Positions 49,396 to 60,499 of a stretch of DNA of 64,000 nt are shown here, piece by piece (within the stretch, counting starts at the first letter, position 1; every line of letters begins with the position of its first letter). A program made the translations under genes and the position numbers. The stretch is taken from NCBI RefSeq assembly GCF_015832195.1, contig NC_052027.1, positions 9,978,149 through 10,042,148 of the forward strand. Reading direction: 5' to 3'. The notes under the pieces are model-generated. The model saw only the letters and a list, made by a program, of their open reading frames with translations. It was not told where the DNA came from and made no database searches. This DNA comes from Motacilla alba alba (Eukaryota > Chordata > Aves > Passeriformes > Motacillidae).

Positions 49396-50365
49396 AACCA
49401 AGTGTGTTTTGGAGCATGTCCCTCTTATCTCTCTAAATTCATATGGAAATCGAATATCTGCTTGGTTGTGAAGATATCTGAAGGAATATGATCATGCAAA
49501 AATTCACATAATCAAGGGAATTTTCATGGTAGATAATTTATATCTCACAACTCCGTGTTAAGTAAGGAGGAGTTTTAGAAAAGTGAAGCTTGGATAAATG
49601 AAGCTGCAGCTGTATCTCTGTAATACCTTTACAGGACTTCATTGTATAACTGTAATGAAGAGATCTGGTATCACAATCTACTTTCCCAGATTACCAGTGG
49701 AAAGTTATAACTGTGATTAATACAGATATGGTATCTTACTAATCAAAAATGTTGCAGAGAAGTTCTCCATACACCCATGAAATGGCTACAAACAGGGTTT
49801 GCATGCCAGGAGTTCCAGTTGAGTCAGGCGACTGCCTAGAGTAGCTCCAAAGCTACTGGTACAAAAGCCCTTCTAGAGCTAGCAGTTGTGTTCATGATAT
49901 CTGAGTTATTTAGCTGTGGTAACAGAATAAGAAAGGACTACAATAAATTTGTAATTTCTCATTCCCAGATCTTGGACCAAATCTGAGGATCGCATCTTGT
50001 TTCTTTGCCTAGTATTCTATTCTGTGCTTTGAGTTCCCTTTGTTGAGTTGAACTTTATAACAGTCTGATCAACCATCAGCTCTCTCTCTAGAGAAAGAGA
50101 TTAGAGATGGAATTATTCAGGATTGATCCTTTTTTTGGTTTTGTTGGGTTTTTTGAAGTCTCATGCCCAAAAATATCTTTTCACCTTCTTAGTATTAAAT
50201 CCACACGGAAACTGAAACTGATACTCTAACATCAATTATTTTTGTTTGCTTTATGTATAGAACAAAACTATATTATATCCTGTAGGTTCAGTTAAATTCC
50301 TCCTCCAATGCCTTCAGTATTGGAGGTTCCAGCAGTGGAACAGTGGAAACAATGATCCATGTACT

Positions 50366-50415
50366 CATGGCCAGGCAGCATTCCTGGGTTTTCCATTCCT
50401 GGGTTTTCATGGCCA
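50366..50415. repeat. Nested tandem duplication
   Basis: CATTCCTGGGTTTTC occurs twice in direct tandem at 50379-50393 and 50394-50408. The flanking CATGGCCA is repeated 42 bp apart (50366 and 50408) and each copy is followed shortly by GCATTCCT, so there is a 42-bp partial duplication with a 15-bp duplication inside it. Confidence 0.75.
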
Positions 50416-53400
50416 TAAAGCATTCCTTTACAGAGGACAGGGGTGTACCCTGTTAGCAGTTCTGCCATGGGCTCAGCAAGCAACCTTGGACAAAATGTTT
50501 AATTGTAATATCCTTCTTTCTTTTCTTCAGATGAAAGAAATTAGACAATAATTTATAGCCTCCTTTTAAAATGCTCTCAGATTTATGAATGAAGCAATCC
50601 TCCTTCCCTTGCTACTGCATTCCTGCAATGGCTTTTTGTTGGAAACAAAGGATGTCGTGATAGAAGGGTGACTAATAAGCAACCTAACACCAAAGGAATC
50701 TAGTACTAGGACAGCATGACCTGCAGTAATTCTGCTCCTCTTAGACACACACCCAGGATTAGCAGTCACCCTACACAACTCCCTCGACCATCAGAACAGT
50801 AAAAAAAGGGGGGGAAAAGAGAAAAAGGGTAAGATAAAGCCTCTTTTACCAAGCTTACAGCTCAAAGGACACAAAATACTAAGTTCATTCCTAACCCACA
50901 GAGCATTTATTTGGAGGAAACTCTGGGAAGGAAGCCTATGGAAATTAACCCTTGCTTCTCTGGATGCTATTACTACATGCAGAGTTTCAATAATTCTCAA
51001 AAATTTCCTAGTCCTTAGAAGTAGAAACTGCCCTGATTAGTTTTTCATGTAACCATCCAACCCATAAGCACCAGAGCCAGGCTGGAGGGAGCAGTTATGC
51101 AACAGAGCCCATGAAAGAGAAAAAACTGCTTGAGGCCAATTGGCTGCTTACATCATATATTTTCATGCTCTGTTTACAGCCTCTCTGTGTAGGCTCACAA
51201 TATCTCACAATTCTGCTGTATAAGTTGTGGGTGAATATCTCTTGATAAAGTAAGAAAAAAACAAACAAACAACTTACTGAATGTTCACATCAAATTTCAA
51301 CTCAACAGTCACATGTTGAATGAAGGGTTTGCGTCACTAATAGGCTGAGTATGATGAGTGGAGATAGATTCCATATAACTCCTGGGAATTATTTTTTAAG
51401 ACCACAAATCACACCACATTCAGTTTTTCTTAACTTTTTGTATGTATTGCTGCTTGGTCAAGAACCAGCAGATCTCTGTAGGAAGTGTGATGATGGGACT
51501 GTTTCTCTGTGTGACTTCTCTCTGTGCAGCTGAGCCCGGTGAAGAACATTTTCCCTTGCTTTTCAGAGCTGTGTATCAAGGCTGGCACCAGAGTCAGATG
51601 GAGAAATGTCCTTTGGGGAAGCTTCAGCCCAGCTATGTCGGAGCCCTTCACAAGAATGAAACCTCCTACCTTGTTTGTAGGACAACAGTACTAAAAAAAA
51701 TACAGAGGAAAACAAAAGTAATGGAAATTTAAAGTGAACTTCATGTTCAGTACCTGAAACACAACATGTAAAGTATTTTTCCTTAACTCATGCGACTGCA
51801 CAAGAGAGAGGGGAAAAAATCCTTGTATGGACATCACAGTGCCTCAAGAAAGCAAAAATAGCACCAGCAGCTGGCTTTAGGATTGAGTACAGAGGACAGA
51901 GATCTTGTGTTACCCACAGGATGTTGCAAACGTGGAAGCTGCAAGCAAACAGCACTGCTGGGTTTAGGTTGGTTTTCAGGGAATAAATGCAGGGCAAGTA
52001 AGACATAAAGGCTCAACATTTAAACATTGAAATAGTCTCCATTACATTAGAAAATCTCCACTGAGATTAGAGCCTGTGCTTTATGGATAGGACCACATTA
52101 ATTCAGAAACAGTTCTGAATATTTGAATTACACCCACAGGCAGCAGTAATGATCCAAAGGTTTGGTATAAGAAAGTTGTTGAGAATTGTGCTCAATTTAA
52201 CTACAGTGAATCCTCCTGGGCTGCAGTGGAGCTTTGGATCTCTTGCCTTTTATAAGCAGCACGTCAGTCAACAAGAATTTAGCTTGGAGGAATGCATTAC
52301 AAATGTAGAACAAATCAAATTAGCTCTCAGATGTTATCTGTTGATATCTCATTTCTTCCTCAGACTTCTAACCACTGGAACACATCTGGACAGTTGGGGG
52401 AGGCAACTGTTTTACTGAAAAGTACTAAATATAGGTGCTATAGAACAAATTGCAACATGCTGCACTGCCACTCCACCTCCAGCCCAGGATGAGTGGGGAA
52501 CAGTTACCTGCTGGAAAAAGATAATTCAGTCTAGCTAACATGTCACCTTTACTGCATAAAAAGGCAACTTAATCATTGCAATTATGTGCTAAGGATGAGT
52601 GACAAAGTCATCTGTTGCAGCAGTTATTTAAAGAAATCAAGATTTGGAGCATCATTTACTTGTTTCAGTATTTCCCTGCTACTGAAATTTGAAGGCTCCT
52701 GAAGAATTCAGTAATTCACTCCATGAAGAAAACTACAGGCTTTATCCTTAATATCCTACATACTTTAACATAAATTTAGAGCAGAATTCTTTCCTCTTTT
52801 TAAATGGAAATAGCTTGCTTACCTGAAAGTTCTTGTGATGGCCAAAGAATAGACTGGGAAAGGAATTGTTTGAGTTTTTTTTTATGTTTGGTCAAAGTTT
52901 TACACAGCTTTTCACCCTGATCAGCATTAAGTGACAAGCTCCAGGGACACACACACTTGATGCCACGGTGTGCATCAGACTGGAGGTTTTACTGCCCAAC
53001 ACTTCAGTGGATTCAAGAAGAGCAAATGAAAATTTACTGCAGCAGGAGTGCCGCAACTGTGAGTTCTGTTAGGAAGCAATTAGACTACGAATCACATAAT
53101 AAACAGTGTTATTGATAGCAAAGGCTTTTACAGCCTCCCTTACCCACAAAGATGGTAACTTTTCTGTGCCATAGCTGAGTGCTGTGAGAAAGGAACAGGA
53201 GTAACTCACCTGCAGCACTAAGGCTTCCTTTAGAGGCTAAAATTGATCCACTATTGCAGAAGAGTTTAGGAAATTCAGGCTTCAACTTGTCAGTTTAAAG
53301 CTCCTGGTGAAAGTGACTTGCTCAAATCACCCAGAAACAGGCCAGAGGACTACATCATCTGCTGCAGGTATTGACAGGTGCTTTGGGTGACATGAACCAA

Positions 53401-54665
53401 CAGACTGAGACCCAAGACCACCATATTTATCCAACCCAGGTATGTAAAACATTAGTCCTTATTAGCAAATTAATTAAACAACTGGTTCTAAAAGCAATTT
53501 TCATTATTAAAACCAACAAAGAAGTCACAAAATATGCCTACATTTGAATATCCTGATGCCTTCCATGTGCACTTTGAGGAGGCAAATATCCACGTTTACC
53601 ATGTGCCACCCAGAGGAAAACTTTGCTAAAACCCCTCTTTGTGATCAGTCAATACCCAGCTCTTCCTAAGGCTTGTGCAGTGCTTTCTGCAACAGCCTGT
53701 CCACCCAGCCAGTGAGCACACCTGCCTCGTCCCCTGCTGGTGCAGGCAATCACATCATAAACTGATCAAATGCCATTGTACAACTCAATAGGCTTTTTGG
53801 ACTAAGTTTCCAAAATTTGGGAGTGGGCCTTTCTTCCATTCAAACTAATTTGGGCAACAATGAAAAAAATTCACTCATGAACAAGGTTTCTGACTACATC
53901 TTTTTCCGTCAGTGGTTCTTGTTTTCCGCTCCAACCCACATCATCTGTTCTCTTCCTTCCACCCATTCTTCCCCCCAAAAAAGGCTGGCTTGGACACTGT
54001 GCTTCAATTTTCTGCAGAACTTTCTATTTTTCTTTCCCATTCTTTTTGTTTAGCATATGAAAGGAGCTTCCTGTTTAGAAACATGGGAGTCCTACACCCT
54101 CAGTAACGATGTATTCAGCCCATCAGTGATCTTGGCATGAATGCCTTAAAACCTTAATAAGTCTGATGGGATTTTCTGTACATGTCATCATCATCATCAG
54201 TTCAAAAAACAATGCACAGCATTTGTCATCTTGCACTGAATCAGCTCCCTTCCCAGTCCTCTGGTTCTAGTAATGAAAATCTAGTAAGAAGGCTTAGTAG
54301 TTTCTTTCTCTTAAGTATTTCAGATGATAGATTTCCAATGAAATCTACAGAACAGAAACAGAAGCACCAAGAGGAGAAAGTGCTGTTGCAGAATTCTCAA
54401 CATCAACAGTGCTGTCCTGCTTTTCCAGCCTTGAATCCCTGCAGCAGCCTGCAAATGCTCACGCTGCTCAGGGCTTACTATAACTGTATTGTCCAAATCC
54501 TGGGCTTGTCCTGTGCTAGGGAATAGGAATGAAACATGTAATGTAATGCCCGTTCAACTTTAAAAAAACCTAACAAAACATATCCCCCAAACCCTACATG
54601 GCCTAGAACAAAATTGTATCTTTTTAAAATATGTAGCATGAATTCAAAATCTATTTATATGGGTC

Positions 54666-54681
54666 AAAAAAAAAAAAAAAA
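54666..54681. repeat. A16 homopolymer
   Basis: Sixteen consecutive A followed by GGCAGCAGCAG. No polyadenylation signal in register was seen upstream, so a simple repeat is favoured over a retrocopy tail. Confidence 0.8.
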
Positions 54682-55777
54682 GGCAGCAGCAGTGACTTGA
54701 AATAAACTGAAATATTTGTCTCTTCAGGAGTTTAATGTACAGAAACAGCTCAGTGCAGGCTGCTCCCCTCTGCTGAATTTGAACAGCAGTGGAGTTCTCC
54801 AGTGAAGGCAGTGGACAGCACTTGAATCAGTGGATGCAGCAGCAGCAGCCTCGTGAACCAACACAAGGGCAGTTCTTCTCCAAGCAGGGCTCAGCAGCAC
54901 AGTGGTCAACCTCAATTTATTCTATATGGTGCAATTCTTCAGCTAATTCTTCTCTGAGAGAAGCTGCCAGCCTGGAGCTCGTGCATCTTAACCTCTGACA
55001 AAGCAAGGCACACACTCTGCTTCACTTTAACTCTTGTGGGGACTTGCTCTGTGCCTACATAAACATCAAAACATATTTTGATTTTTACTTCTGGGTGAGC
55101 AGCGGAGTTAATCTAAAACTGTCGGCAAGTGTCATCCTAATTAAAAACAAATGACTAATTGTACAAGTACAGGGCCTGTTGACACAGGCTGCAAATATCA
55201 AAGCCAACAAAGCTTGAATTTGAGGAAAAGCAGCACCATCTAGTGCCCTGCAGTAGTCAGATCCAAAAATCAATTTCACAAGCCCACAGAGAAATTTCAA
55301 GATAGCAAACACTCACAAAAACAGTAGGACACCGGAGGTTTAACTCTATCAGCACTTCTGACAAAGGGAATTGTGTAGTAATAGTTTTGTTAAAAAAGAG
55401 CTCCAAACAGTGAGATGTTTTCAGGCAGAACAGAAATTCTTTAAAGACAAACTAAGAAATTATTCTGCCATCCATAAAAAGATGCAGTCCAAAGGCTAAA
55501 ACTTACCAGAAGGCTACTAGTGTCTATAAAAAGCGGCTAGAAATAAAAAGCCAAGCTTCAAGAAGTTCAATAATATTAAAAGTTCTAGCAGACTGAAAAC
55601 ATAAGACAATATGAAGAGGCCTTGGGATTTGAGAAACCTTGAGAAAATATAAGAGGAAAAGTAACATAAATTATTTTTCAAACTCATAAGGAGTAGATAT
55701 CTTGACAAATGGTTAATACAAAAAGTGGGAAGAACAATATGAAAGAGACCAGACTGCAAAAAAACTTTTCAAATATT

Positions 55778-55948
55778 TTGGGCTTTGGTGTGTTTGGGAT
55801 TTTTAAAATTTTATTTGGGGCATTTGTTGTTTGCTTTTTTAGGGGAGTTCATTTAGGGTGATGTTCTTTTGTTGTTTTCTTGTTTTGTTGGGAATTTTGT
55901 TTGTTTGGGAGGGGATGCTTGTTTTTTTCTTGTTTTTTTTTCTTTAAT
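55778..55948. repeat. T/G-rich low-complexity block
   Basis: About 170 bp dominated by T and G on the plus strand, built from GTTTT, TTGTT and TTTGGG units. It is similar in style to the CAAA-rich block at 40874-40960 in opposite orientation. Confidence 0.75.
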
Positions 55949-57278
55949 CCACATTTATGATGGAGAGGCTTAGACTGGCTCCTGCTCCAAACAGCTCATT
56001 TCAAATCAGAGGATCAAGGATGCTACTGGCCACTTCAGTGACACTAAATAACAGTTCTTTATAATTAGACAGTAAATACCCAATAAATCAATTAGACAAT
56101 AATTGAGCTGCCAACCACCATGATCTCTCCCTTACAAAGAAGCAGGTAACAAATAAGACAATTTTAATGACTTTTCCAGGGATTTATGTAGGTGAGCTGA
56201 CTTTTCCACTGTGCTGATACCCTATGATGTAAAAATATTGTACATACGGATAACTGTGTTATGCTGGCAAACATAGCTCAAGTAAAGGGTATGTGGGACT
56301 CACATCCATTGTCATTCTCAGAGTCTACAAGTGTTATTAACAGATATGAATTCTAAAATTTATCAAGGTAGAAATTCCTGATTTGCCAGAATTTTGAGTA
56401 TCATGTCAGTCCTCCACTACAAAAATCCAAGTACAAAAAGGAATGGAGAAAAAAAATTATTGGCAGACCTTGCATTCCTCATCACTGTCTCAAGCTACAG
56501 ACTGTTATGAAGATTTTTAATTGTAGGAGAAAGTGCCAGAGCAAGCTGCTTTTGCTAACCCTACAGAGAACCTAAATAATTAAGCTTAAATCAAAAGTCA
56601 AGCTTTGCAGGAAGTGCAGACCTACATCTCTCATATGACTCTAAAACATAATTATAGCAGAAGTGTCCTTTTTTCACACAAGAAGGAAAGTAAACTGCAA
56701 ACAAGGTGGGCATGAGAAAGTATGTATTAAAAAAGAGCTTTGTTCAACTTCTAGTGCTCCTTCACTACAGATAATTTAGGAGCATCTTAAGGCATCCAGC
56801 AGAATTTCATGTATTCAAGAACTGAAACATGGTACAAACAGCGGGAAATGAATGCAGCAGGCAAATCAACAGCATGTGAGCAACAACCTCAGTCCCTACT
56901 TATGGCCTTGCTAACTGCAACTGTTAACAAAGCCACAATGAAAATATCTGAAAACACTGCACTGAGCCCATCTTCTTTATCTTAGGTGGAAGATTCATAT
57001 ACACACCATTTTCCTACAATGAGGATATGCATCACAAACTTGAACACAGAGCCATAAATTACAGCACCATTGATTGACGTAGTGTTGTCCCCAAAACCAG
57101 TGATCTGCAGGACTTGGGTACTAGTAAGGACAGAAGTTAAAACCACACACTCAAGATACTGCTTGCTCTGACACTGAGGCTGACACTATAACCTAATAAA
57201 GCACTAGCTCTAAGGAAGAACACAGAACCCCACCCACACAAAAAACATGACAAGCCAAATCTCAAAGACAAACCAAAA

Positions 57279-57284
57279 TTTATT
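57279..57284 (-). terminator. LSM3: LSM3 poly(A) signal
   Basis: AATAAA read on the minus strand, about 305 bp downstream of the LSM3 stop codon. It is the first canonical hexamer in a plausible position, implying a 3' UTR of roughly 330 nt with cleavage near 57260. Confidence 0.65.
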
Positions 57285-57588
57285 TAAAACAACAAAAACA
57301 AGACAGTGCTATTGCCAAGATAGAAAAAAATTGAGGATTCTTTTGCTGAATGTGACAAGGCAGGCAACTTAGAGCAGTTTACATTAATTCTGAGATCAGA
57401 TGGGGTTTTACACTGCTTCAATTGACTGCATGTACTTTCTGCAGGACAAACTGGTTCCCCTCCCCTTTTCAAAAGAACTGACAAAAATATCCTATAAAAA
57501 ACATATACAGAATTTTGAGACATGATTGAAACATGAACCACTGTCCAAAAGTCTGGAACTTTCCAAGAAGGTTAAGTCCTTTGTTGCT

Positions 57589-57669
57589 TCACCCAACCCT
57601 CAACGGGGGAGCTACAAGCACAACGCCATCCCCTCTGACAAAGAGCATGGGAATATTCCTCTTGGTAGA
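57589..57669 (-). CDS. LSM3: LSM3 coding exon 4 (terminal)
   Basis: Encodes residues 77-102 ([10 protein letters not shown]...PPLRVG) and TGA at 57591-57589. It holds the Sm2 motif with R88-G89-D90. The acceptor is CTTCTTCACAG on the minus strand. The UTR continues towards 57260. Confidence 0.97.
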   Translation of the reverse strand, partial: STKRNIPMLFVRGDGVVLVAPPLRVG

Positions 57670-60285
57670 CTGTGAAGAAGGAAAGAAAAGTTTACATTTA
57701 CAAAACAGTCGTTTCAATCATAAAAACACACCTGAAACAACTCCAAGAAACACTTGATGTTCTGGCATGCTGAAGAGATCAATACAATTAACACCAAGTC
57801 TCTAGATATCCTGTGCACTTTCATAACAGTTTGTTCAAATCCTGTTAGAGCTTGGTTTGAAAAACAGTCAGCAATAAACTACTTTAACAACATAACACAG
57901 TGTAGTTTTAAATAAAAAAAAATCTGTAAGGGTAAATTAAGTCCTTTTTCAGTCCTTACTTTATAAATCTCTTCATAGGTTTCTTCATCGATTTCTATTG
58001 TAGTCACAGTTTCTTCCACATCACCCAAAATCATATTTAAGTGCTGATCATATGCCTGTAGAAATTAAGTTTAGTTTACTATGTTTTCCAAAATTCAAAC
58101 AGGTGTTTACTAAAATGAGAACTTCAGCAAGACTTTGAGAGATAAACAGTTTGATTTTGACCAAAACATAGCACTATCAGTTCTAGTTACAACTCAACAC
58201 AAACAAATGAGAATCTGCAGCAGGAAAAAGAATGCACGACATTTACATTTACTGAAACACCTGCAAGAAATAGCTCTGAAGCATTCTGTGAGAGCACTTA
58301 CAAGACTTCAGAGACAGAAAGACTTTGTTAACATTAAACCAGCTACACACTGCTGCCAGTCCAGCCTTCTGGAACTGATTGCCTGGGGAAACTTACAGGG
58401 TATGAAAGCTGCTCCTCATACAGTGCTACAAAATCTTGAACACATGTTCCAAAACCCTTACAAAGACACGTTGCAAACTACACGTGTCCCTCATGGATCT
58501 CTCATTATCTCTGTGTTTCTGTAGCTCTCCTGTGTTTCCAAAGGAGCTGAGGCTCAGTTAACTCATGGGGCAACTGGTTCTCTTCCCCAGCAGAGCACAG
58601 CACTCAGGGAGGCTGACTGACTTAATAGAAAGCAAAATCTGAGAACCCAGCTGAGCATCTATCCTATCACACCTCCCAGGGTGTGCCTCAAGGGATTCTT
58701 GTTTGATAATGATGCTCTCAGTCTAGAACGGGCCTCAGGGTACATCATATGAAGAGGCCTGCAGCATTATTGCTTATTTCACACACAGAGAAATGGAGGC
58801 CAAAAGCAGTGAAGTTAGTTGCTTGGTATCATTCAGGAAACAAGAACATCAAAATACATCTCTTGATTTTCTAGGGAAGCAGTTAATAGCTGACAAAGTA
58901 TTGGGGAAATGAGATTTTTCCACCAATCAGATTGCAGTTATGGTAACTAAGACAATTCTTAATCTACTTTTTCCAACCACTTCTGCACTTTCGTGAAATG
59001 CAGTGAAACCGTGAAATGCAATTACTCATGTTTTAAAACTAATTTTTCAACAACCAATGGAATATTACAGGTAAACTTGTTTAACAGACTGTTGTACATA
59101 AAGAAAGGCTGCCCATTGCTTAGGTGAATGAACATTACAATGTTCTGAAAGTTTTACTTACGTGTAATCTGCCTCTAAGCTCTCTGTCATTCCTCATTTT
59201 GACATAGATTCGCTCATCTAGACTGAGTCTGATGAGATCAAGTGGCTCCTCTACAGTATTTGTTGTTTGTTGCTAAAAAAAAAAAAAAGCAAGCATTATT
59301 TCTACAGAAGAAGCCTGTGAACTTTTCCATTCCTCAATGTGCAAATACTTGAAATCATTCCATCACATCCTGGTGAACCTGAGTGCTGCTGATTTACCAC
59401 TCCACTGACACTCACCAGCCCTGAGCAACGCGAGTCAAAAGATTTCAGTTTGGTCTGCAGCAAATCATTCTTCACACACAGGGGGATTGGAACGAGATGG
59501 TCTTTAGGGTCCCTTCTAACACAAACCCTTCTATAACTCTGTGAACCCTTTTTCCTACCAGCAGCCACAGTTTACGCTGCAGGAACCAGCAGCACAGCTG
59601 TGCCATGGCACGGAGCAGCTCAATCAGCCGAACCCACGCTGACAGCGGTGCCAGCACAGGGAGGTACCCGGGCACACACAGAGCCGGGGCTCTCAGATAC
59701 CGGGGGGCTCGCCGGCAGCCCGGGCACACACAGAGCCGGGGCTCTCCGATACCGGGGGGCTCGCCGGCAGCCCGGGCACACACGGCCCCGCACACTCACC
59801 GCTCCCGAGCCCGTGCTGGGCCGCACAGTAGCCAGGCCGGGCCCCGAGGCTGGCGTGAAACCTCAACACAGAGCGGCCTGAGGCCCCTTGCTGTGAGAAA
59901 GGCGCACTTCGAGGATCACAACTAAAAAAGGGGGAAGACTTCCTCCACATCTTCCATGTCATGTATATCCCATGTTTCCGTTCTAGCTACCCCCTTACTT
60001 CAGAGCCCAGCGCATTGCCCTCGGCAGCCTTCCCCCCCTTCCCTCCTCCGGCAGTGCCCGGGGTCAGCGGGCCCGCAGCGAGCCCTGCCCGCGCCCCGAC
60101 AGCGGCACCAGCTCCGCGGCCGAGCGGGGATCTCACCCCGCACGGGAAGCGCTCCCGGGGGCCGCGCCTCACGGCGGGCCCGGGCGCCCCCGGCCCAGCC
60201 GCGCAGCCCGGAGCTGCCTCCCCTGCAGCCGCGGGAAGAGCAGAAAGAGCCAAGAGCCGCTCACCTGGTCCACTTCATCCGCCAT
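57589..60285 (-). CDS. LSM3: LSM3, U6 snRNA-associated Sm-like protein (complete gene, 4 coding exons)
   Basis: Joining exons 60285-60265, 59272-59162, 58055-57960 and 57669-57589 gives 102 codons plus TGA, the same length as human LSM3. All introns are GT-AG and every junction falls between codons. The protein starts MADEVDQ; human has MADDVDQ. It carries an Sm fold: Sm1 across exons 2-3 (G41, D47, N51-M52, G55-D56) and Sm2 in exon 4 (R88-G89-D90), ending in PPLRVG. LSM3 is a ring subunit of LSm2-8, which binds the U6 snRNA 3' end in the nucleus, and of LSm1-7, which promotes decapping and mRNA decay in the cytoplasm. The start codon has AAG before and G after it, a strong context. It is divergent from XPC and shares its promoter. 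Confidence 0.98.
57960..58055 (-). CDS. LSM3: LSM3 coding exon 3
   Basis: Encodes residues 45-76, from [12 protein letters not shown] to EEIYK. It carries the end of the Sm1 motif. Acceptor CTACAG and donor GTAAGG are on the minus strand, both in phase 0. Confidence 0.97.
58755..58875 (+). mobile_element. Ancient MIR/L3-like fragment in LSM3 intron 2
   Basis: GCATTATTGCTTATTTCACA, then GAGAAATGGAGGCCAAA, then AGTTAGTTGCTTGGTATCAT and CAGGAAACAAG follow the order of the ancient module 'attattatccccattttacagatggggaaactgaggca...agtgacttgcccaaggtcaca'. It is very diverged. It lies antisense to LSM3, within the intron between exons 2 and 3. Confidence 0.45.
59162..59272 (-). CDS. LSM3: LSM3 coding exon 2
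   Basis: Encodes residues 8-44 ([10 protein letters not shown]...RELRGRLH), the N-terminal helix and first strands of the Sm fold. The donor is GTAAGT. The acceptor is preceded by 14 T read on the minus strand (59275-59288), an almost pure polypyrimidine tract. Confidence 0.97.
59478..59543 (+). mobile_element. CR1 LINE 3' terminus in LSM3 intron 1
   Basis: GGGGGATTGGAACGAGATGG, TCTTTAGGGTCCCTTCTAAC and the tail TTCTATAACTCTGTGA match the extreme CR1 3' end, including two diverged copies of the ATTCTATGA octamer. Only about 65 bp survive, so the copy is severely 5'-truncated and inert. It is inserted antisense to LSM3. Confidence 0.88.
59667..59784. repeat. 52-bp GC-rich tandem repeat in LSM3 intron 1
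   Basis: Units begin with CCCGGGCACACAC at 59667, 59719 and 59771, an exact 52-bp period, with about 2.3 copies. The first two units differ by one base (CTCAGATACC versus CTCCGATACC). It lies inside the CpG island, about 500 bp from the LSM3 start codon. Confidence 0.92.
60265..60285 (-). CDS. LSM3: LSM3 coding exon 1
   Basis: Seven codons, MADEVDQ, ending at a GTGAGC donor at 60264. The short first exon and phase-0 junction match the mammalian gene. The start codon lies inside a YY1-like motif. Confidence 0.95.
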
Positions 60286-60289
60286 CTTT
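60279..60289 (-). promoter_or_regulatory. YY1-like motif over the LSM3 start codon
   Basis: On the minus strand the sequence is AAAGATGGCGG, matching the YY1 consensus (AAnATGGCGGC) except for the final base. YY1 sites placed over or just after start codons are known in ribosomal and RNA-processing gene promoters. Confidence 0.6.
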
Positions 60290-60396
60290 CAAACCGCCTC
60301 CCGCCGCCGCCCGCGAGAGTTTATGGCCCGGCCCCTTCCCCTTCCCTTCCCCTCCCCAGCGCGGGGCGGGCCCGACCTGCCCGCGCCGGCAGCGCC
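60286..60396. promoter_or_regulatory. Bidirectional LSM3-XPC promoter
   Basis: Only 111 bp separate the two start codons, so both transcription starts must lie within or just inside this interval and the first exons. It holds a pyrimidine-rich tract of CCCCTTCCCCTTCCC type at 60327-60357 and a GGGGCGGG Sp1-type GC box at 60362-60369. No canonical TATA box was seen, as usual for housekeeping genes. In human these two genes are also divergently arranged. Confidence 0.85.
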
Positions 60397-60499
60397 ATGG
60401 CCAGAAAGCGCAGAGCATCGCCCCGGCCCGCGGCCGCCAAAAAGAGGCGCTCCGGGAGGCTGCCAAAGGAAGAGAAGGAGGAGGAGGAGGAGGAGGAAG
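60397..60499 (+). CDS. XPC: XPC coding exon 1
   Basis: Encodes residues 1-34 plus the first base of codon 35. It ends in a GAG/GAA run coding for consecutive Glu, then the donor GTGAGT. The reading frame stays open through the donor into intron 1 as far as 60741. Confidence 0.96.

Larger units (their letters stand above)
49396..57258. other. Intergenic DNA downstream of LSM3
   Basis: AT-rich sequence with no recognised coding exon. It contains a nested duplication at 50366-50415, an A16 tract at 54666-54681, a short GCA repeat at about 54835-54848 and a T/G-rich low-complexity block at 55778-55948. Open frames are of chance length. Confidence 0.55.

Noticed and set aside
1..57258. Search for SLC6A6 coding exons on the minus strand
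   Set aside because: None of the conserved transporter motifs were recognised by eye; the gene may lie wholly outside the window.
59601..59925. Repetitive Arg/Pro/Gly-rich open frames over 59.6-59.9 kb
   Set aside because: They are translations of the 52-bp tandem repeat and CpG island within LSM3 intron 1, not separate genes.
59956..60396. Open frame running in from upstream of the XPC start codon
   Set aside because: It is the GC-rich, stop-poor promoter and LSM3 exon 1 read in reverse. The conserved XPC start is the ATG at 60397.
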